This document shows positions 59,453-64,000 of a stretch of 64,000 bases of DNA, one piece after another. Positions within the stretch are counted from its first letter, which is position 1, and every line of letters begins with the position of its first letter. The position numbers and the translations under genes were made by a program. The DNA is from Artocarpus heterophyllus (lineage: Eukaryota > Streptophyta > Magnoliopsida > Rosales > Moraceae), in assembly GCA_025403435.1 (NCBI GenBank), contig CM046333.1, forward strand, positions 33,749,521-33,813,520. The letters run 5' to 3'. Under the pieces are notes generated by a model. The model was not told the origin of the DNA. It made no database searches and was given only the letters and a program-made list of their open reading frames with translations.

Positions 59453-60090
59453 TGTTAGAACCCTTAAATACAACATTTGTGTCTTCAAAATAATTTTTGT
59501 GGTTTTGTGTGAAAATGTGTTTAATTATGTGCTTTAGTGTGTTTTTATGCTTTAGTATTTTTTTAGTAATTTTTAAAAGCAATTTTGCTTATAAATTAAA
59601 TAAAATATTTGAAATCGATAAAAGCCGTTAATTTTGGTAATGCAAATTTATTTTCAATCTTTATGTGTTCTATAGTATGTTTTTATTATGCAAATATGTT
59701 CTAATATATTTTTAGTGATTTCTAAAAATATTTTCGGGTCTTAAATGTTGTGTTTATATAAAACCATATCACTCCATTAGCTGATATGCGCAGTTTTTTT
59801 TTTGTTTGTGTGATTTCTATTAGTTTTAGTTTTATTTTAGTTTTTACAAGTGTTTGTAAATATGTACTAATTTTCCATAATTTTTAATTTGTAAAATAAT
59901 TAATTTTTCTTTTTTTTTGTCAGAATCTTTGAAAGCTGGAGCGAAAATGGAGGAAAATGGCATAAAGAAACTTGAAATCTAGGAGGCCAACTTTAACCAA
60001 AGTGACTCTTGCATGATCAGTGGTGCCCGCCACTATTTTAAATTTTAGCCTAACTTTTTAATAGTTTGGGTTTACTCTTTATAATAGGTT
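59453..60090 (+). repeat. LTR fragment related to insertion H
   Basis: Starts TGTTAGAACCC, a common start of Tat/Ogre-type Gypsy LTRs (from memory). It shares ordered blocks with H (TTTTAGTAATTTTTAAAA, AAATATTTTC-GGTCT, TTTGTAAAATAATTAATTTT, GA-CGAAAA). It has no end, partner LTR or coding sequence, and stops near the foldback element. Confidence 0.55.
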
Positions 60091-60101
60091 ACAAGTAAAG
60101 T

Positions 60102-60380
60102 GCTATACCACTTACCCTTGGGACAATCCTCACCAAAGAAAAAGATCTAGACGGCTAAAAAAGTTTGGAGGGAACTTCCAACCGAATAGATAGAAATGGA
60201 TCCCTATATTTATTTACTTATTTATGTACCCATCCATGTAAAGATTATAACATATATATATATATATATATATATAAAGGGAGGCACTTCCATCTATCTG
60301 AATGGAAGTTTCCTCTAAAAAATTTTAGCCATCCAAACTGCAATATATCGTGGGGATTGTCCCAAGATAAAAGGCATAGC
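60102..60380. mobile_element. Foldback MITE-like element
   Basis: A 279-bp inverted repeat. The left arm (from GCTATACCACTTACCCTTGG) and the reverse complement of the right arm (GCTATGCCTTTTATCTTGGG) match over about 105 bases at roughly 70 percent identity by eye. The centre holds an (AT)n run at 60252-60277. No coding sequence and no clear target-site duplication were found. Confidence 0.65.
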
Positions 60381-60390
60381 ATATTAGTGC

Positions 60391-60834
60391 AACCGAGCAT
60401 AACCAATTAAGAGAAAACTATGTAGAATGTCCCATTATAAACACTTCTTATTAAAAATGTCCTCCTTTTATTCACTTTTCAAAACTCTCCTTTTCAAAAT
60501 TTATTTTCTTTCTAATTAATTTATTATGTGATATTTTTATCTTCATTTCATATTTCCTGTATCTCCTTCCCTCTCGATCACAAATTACGCTGCTGCTATA
60601 AAGATCAGAGATGGCAAGCATGTCGAGGAACAACGTCGGAGATCAGACATATTTCCATCTCTCTTCTCTCCAGCGTTGCCTATGGTCCAAAACCTAGGTG
60701 CGGTTAAACTTTCATATCAACGATTGAAGCTGTGTTGACGATCTCTCTTCTCCATCAAGGTGAGCAAATCTCTTAGTGAAGCCTCGTCAACAATCTGTCT
60801 TTTCCATCGAGGTGACAACAAATTGAACACCAAA
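60391..60834. other. Non-genic DNA with a short direct repeat
   Basis: A block of about 35 bases (TCTCTTCTCCATCAAGGTGA at 60743) is repeated in altered form about 50 bases later (TGTCTTTTCCATCGAGGTGA at 60796). No gene. Confidence 0.5.
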
Positions 60835-61742
60835 TGGCCAAAGAGGCCAAGTATCAAACGATCAACCTTAGGTTGGACACTAAGCGAACGGCCAACCTTA
60901 AGCTGGGTACTAAGTGAATGACCTAAGAGGACAAGTACTAAATAGCCAACCTTAGGCAGGGTACCAAGCAAATGACCGACTACAAGCCAAGCACCGAATA
61001 GCCAAAGAGACAAGTACTAAACAGCCGACCTTAGGATGGGCACTAAGCGAACGGCCAAGTTTAGGCCAAGCACTAAAAGACTGAATAGGTGAAGTATTGA
61101 ATGACTGATCTTAGGCTGAGTACTAAGTGAATGGTTGACCTTTGGCCAAGCATCAAATGGTCGAAGAGGCCAAGGATAGAATGGCCGACCTTAGGTTGGG
61201 TCCTAAGCAAACAGCCAACCTTAGACCATGGACCAAACGGCCGACCATGCCAAAGTAACCATGGAGAACAACTTTGCGGTACCTGTAAGGTAGTTGAACC
61301 CCTACCAAATAACATAGTGGTAAATCATATCCAAAGACCACAATGTGGTACCATCTCAGCCCTTTATTAGGCAATCCTTTTTTTCTAGAGATCATGGCAT
61401 CTATCACTAGCCACCTAAGCTCTATACCATCATACATCTGGGTCACAAGCCAAACCTAGTCCACACCTAGATCCAATCTAAACTCTATAAATAGGAGTAT
61501 TAGCTCATCTACAAAGGTACGGGCATTCTTTCCTTACCTGCCCTAGCCTCTCTTTTGGCTGAACAAGTGCTTAACTTGAATGCTAGAGAGCCCTTGGCTG
61601 GCACCGCACTACTGTCTCCCGTGATCTCTGAGGTGTTACCTTTTCTTGTAGGTGCATTCCAAGGATTCAAGATGAGTAGGGAAGGTAGTCCAATCACCAT
61701 GTGCAGCCACACGTGGTGTTGTTTAGAAGCTAGACATCAACA
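60835..61742 (+). repeat. 5' LTR of a minisatellite-bearing element (5'-truncated)
   Basis: Shares with 62475-63704 the minisatellite (60835-61240), the CATCTCAGCCCT block, the promoter CTCTATAAATAGG (TATA at 61486-61493) and the end AGCCACACG, followed by ACATCAACA. The primer-binding-like TTTAGGGCTAGAAGAGGG follows at 61743. Open frames in it are runs through the repeat units. Confidence 0.75.
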
Positions 61743-62474
61743 TTTAGGGCTAGAAGAGGGACACCACTCTTTTCAAGCAACCTTGTCTCTTCCCTCAACC
61801 ATTCCCAAGAAGGTTAGAAGACTAATGGACCAAAAGGTCACCTAAGTGTCAAACCCAAGAAAAGGACTAGGTCCGACAAAGAGTTTGACTAACCAAGTCC
61901 ACCAAGTTTAACCTAGAGTTTGACCAATCAAGTCCACCAGATCTAACCAAGAGTTCGACCAACCAAGTCCGACCAAAAGTTTGATCGACAAGGACCAAAA
62001 GTTTGACTGACCCAGTACATAAAGTCCAAGAGTTCGACCGACAAGGACCAAGAGTTCAACCAGCCAGGTCCACTAGGTCTGACTAAGAGTTCGACCGACC
62101 AAGTTCACCAAGTCTGACTAAAGTTCCAACCACCTCTAACAAAGAGAAGACCACAGGTCCCAGCTATAACCAATTAAGTTTAAGATGAAGAGTCCAAAAG
62201 GCTATAGCCAACCTAGAGACCTAAGGTCTAACGAAGAGTCCGACCAGGTCTAAGAGGGCTAAGGCTTATGAGAGAAGACCAGGTGCACCAAGTCTAACCA
62301 TAGGTCCATCAAGTCTAACTAGGTCCGACAAGTTTGACTAGGAGTCTGACCACAGGCCTAACTAAGCATCTGACCAGGGACGACTAGCTATCTGGGCATG
62401 CACACAAAAGAAATTCCCAAGCGTATCAAGACTTTGGTGTTAATGACCTCCATCACCAAAGTCTTAGGGGCTAT
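61743..62474 (+). mobile_element. Minisatellite interior of non-autonomous LTR element
   Basis: Between the two LTR-like copies lie only about 730 bases. They begin with a primer-binding-like site and end with a polypurine-like TCTTAGGGGCTAT. From about 61855 to 62400 they are a tandem array of units of about 35 bases (AGAGTTTGACCAATCAAGTC type) with shorter variants. No gag or pol frame is present, so the element could only move with proteins from another element. Confidence 0.7.
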
Positions 62475-63704
62475 TGTTATGAGGGGAATTCTTCATGATG
62501 AAAAGACCATTCAAAAATCTAGAACTCTTCAATCTGAATAGGCCAAGATGGCCAATCTAAAGGGTAGGCCAAGAAGGCTACCAAACAGTTGAAGAGGCCA
62601 AGTATCGAATGGCCGACCTTAGGCTGGGTACTAAGCAAAAGGCTAACCACAGGCCAAGCACAGAATGGCCAAAGAGGCTAAATATCGAACGGCTAACCTT
62701 AGATTGGGTACTAAGCAATAGGCTAACCTTGCGTCGAGCACCAAACGGTCAAAGAGGCCAAATATAGAACAACCAACCTTAGAGTGGGTACTAAACAAAT
62801 GGCCGACCTTAGATCAGGTACTAAGTGAACGATCTACCATAACTGACTACCAAACGACCGACCTTAGGCAAAGCACTAAATGGCCAAAGAGGCCAAGTAC
62901 AAAAGGGTTGACCTTCGGGCAAGCACCGAATGGCTGAAAAGGCCAAGTATAGAATGGCCAACCATCCTATTAAGCACATAGTTGAAGAGGCCAAATACTA
63001 AATAGTCGACCTTAGGTTGGGTACTAAGCGAACGGCTAACCACAGGCTAAGCACAAAACCGCCAAATAGGCCAGGTACCAAATGGCTTATCTTAGGCTAG
63101 GTACTAAGCGAATGACCGACCTTAGACTGAATACCGAACTGTTGAAGAGGCTAAGCACCGAAGGGTCAATTAGGCTAGGTACTAAGCGAACGGTCGACCT
63201 TAGTCTGAGCAGGCAAAACAACTGTGGAGAACAATTCTACACTACCTCCAAGGTGGTCGAAGCCCAAAAAATTACATAGTAGTGAATCACACCTAAAGAC
63301 CATTATGTGGCACTATCTCAGCCCTCCATTGGGTAATCCTTTTTCTCAACATTCCTTAACGCCTGTCACTGGCCACCTAGGCTTTGTACTATAACGTATC
63401 TAGGTCACGGGCCAAACTCGATCCACACTCGGTTCCAAGCTAAACTCTATAAATAGAGGCATTAATTCCACCATAAAGATACCGTCATTCTTCCCTTGCC
63501 TATCCTAGCCTCTCTCTCTGCTGAATAAGTACCTGACTTGAGCATCCCAAAACCCTTGACTACCATCACACCAATGTCCCCCTTAACCTTTGATGCATTC
63601 TTTCTTCTTACAGGTGTGCTCCGGGAAGCCAAGAAGAGAAGGGAAGACAATCTGACCACCGTGCATAGCCACACGTAATGTTGATAAAAAGAAAGGTATC
63701 AACA
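62475..63704 (+). repeat. 3' LTR of the minisatellite-bearing element
   Basis: 1,230 bp, TGTTATGAGGGG to GGTATCAACA. The minisatellite at about 62600-63220 has an 80-bp unit: GAATGGCCGACC-like starts fall at 62607, 62687 and 62767 exactly. TATA at 63448-63455. Confidence 0.75.
63448..63455 (+). promoter_or_regulatory. TATA box of minisatellite-bearing LTR
   Basis: TATAAATA in the context CTCTATAAATAGAGG, equivalent to 61486-61493 in the other copy. Confidence 0.75.
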
Positions 63705-64000
63705 ATTGCTGCTAAGAGGCACATAGATTTAAGCACTACAATCTTAGATATTCAAGACGTGGTATGTTGCCTATATTGATCCTTCCTAGTATTTGTTTAG
63801 CATATTTGCTTTAATCTAAATACCAATTTCATCTTATTCATTCTTCCCAACATTTTCTTACCTAGACTTAAAAAATTTTACAAAGTCTACAAGGGAACTG
63901 ATTATGCCTTTGCAGAAGATTAAAATCCTGATGTTGTGCAGTTTGTATTCTCAAAACCTGAAGAACTGTGCAATTTTATTATCACCTATATATGAATTTG
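63705..64000. other. Flanking DNA to window end
   Basis: AT-rich, no recognised gene. ATTGC at 63705-63709 would be the target duplication of the preceding element, but its left partner is lost. Confidence 0.5.

Noticed and set aside
60717..61446. Overlapping open frames of 77-98 codons on both strands
   Set aside because: They run through minisatellite units and the LTR; the repeated residues follow the DNA repeat and no domain is visible.
61855..63220. Possible CRISPR-like spaced repeats
   Set aside because: Units are contiguous degenerate minisatellites without spacers of constant length, in plant DNA.

Overview
This window is plant nuclear DNA, most likely from a eudicot. It is AT-rich and about three quarters LTR retrotransposon, with a few relics of host genes and one gene that looks intact. 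There are no rRNA or tRNA genes, no operons and no CRISPR array. Nearly all element coding regions carry stops and frameshifts, so the element proteins are annotated as pseudogenes. No lineage or species name was checked against a database.

Left flank (1-7793): non-genic DNA with a relic of an AP2/ERF transcription-factor domain (1501-1690) and a solo LTR (3228-5231) of a Copia family called 'family 1' here.

Left nested stack (7794-36270): Copia element B (7794-36265, short LTRs of about 455 bp) was hit twice. Copia element A (family 1, 8457-18097, LTRs of about 2.0 kb) sits in its gag. Ty3/Gypsy element F (minus strand, 22201-36120) sits in its 3' LTR. F carries Gypsy element G (minus strand, 27488-34191, LTRs of 308-309 bp) in its gag. 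G carries a solo-LTR-like insertion H (29841-31997) in its reverse transcriptase. All five insertions have matching 5-bp target-site duplications (AAGAG, GAAGG, GTTCT, CCCCC, ATCAG), so their order can be read directly: B first, then A and F, then G into F, then H into G.

Middle (36271-41307): host DNA with a Copia RT relic, a local duplication, and the one gene that looks intact. This is a 109-codon minus-strand ORF (38177-38506) for a secreted CLE-type signalling-peptide precursor with two CLE-like motifs, a TATA box upstream and a poly(A) signal downstream.

Right nested stack (41308-57775): a truncated family-1 LTR (E) was interrupted by Gypsy element D (42476-57631, plus strand, same family as F; duplication TCTTC). 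D was then interrupted in its RT by family-1 Copia element C (46590-55840; duplication CCTAG). Family 1 was therefore active both before and after D arrived.

Right flank (57776-64000): host-like DNA, an LTR fragment related to H (from 59453), a foldback MITE-like element (60102-60380), and a non-autonomous LTR element (about 60835-63704) whose short interior and LTR arms are largely minisatellite.
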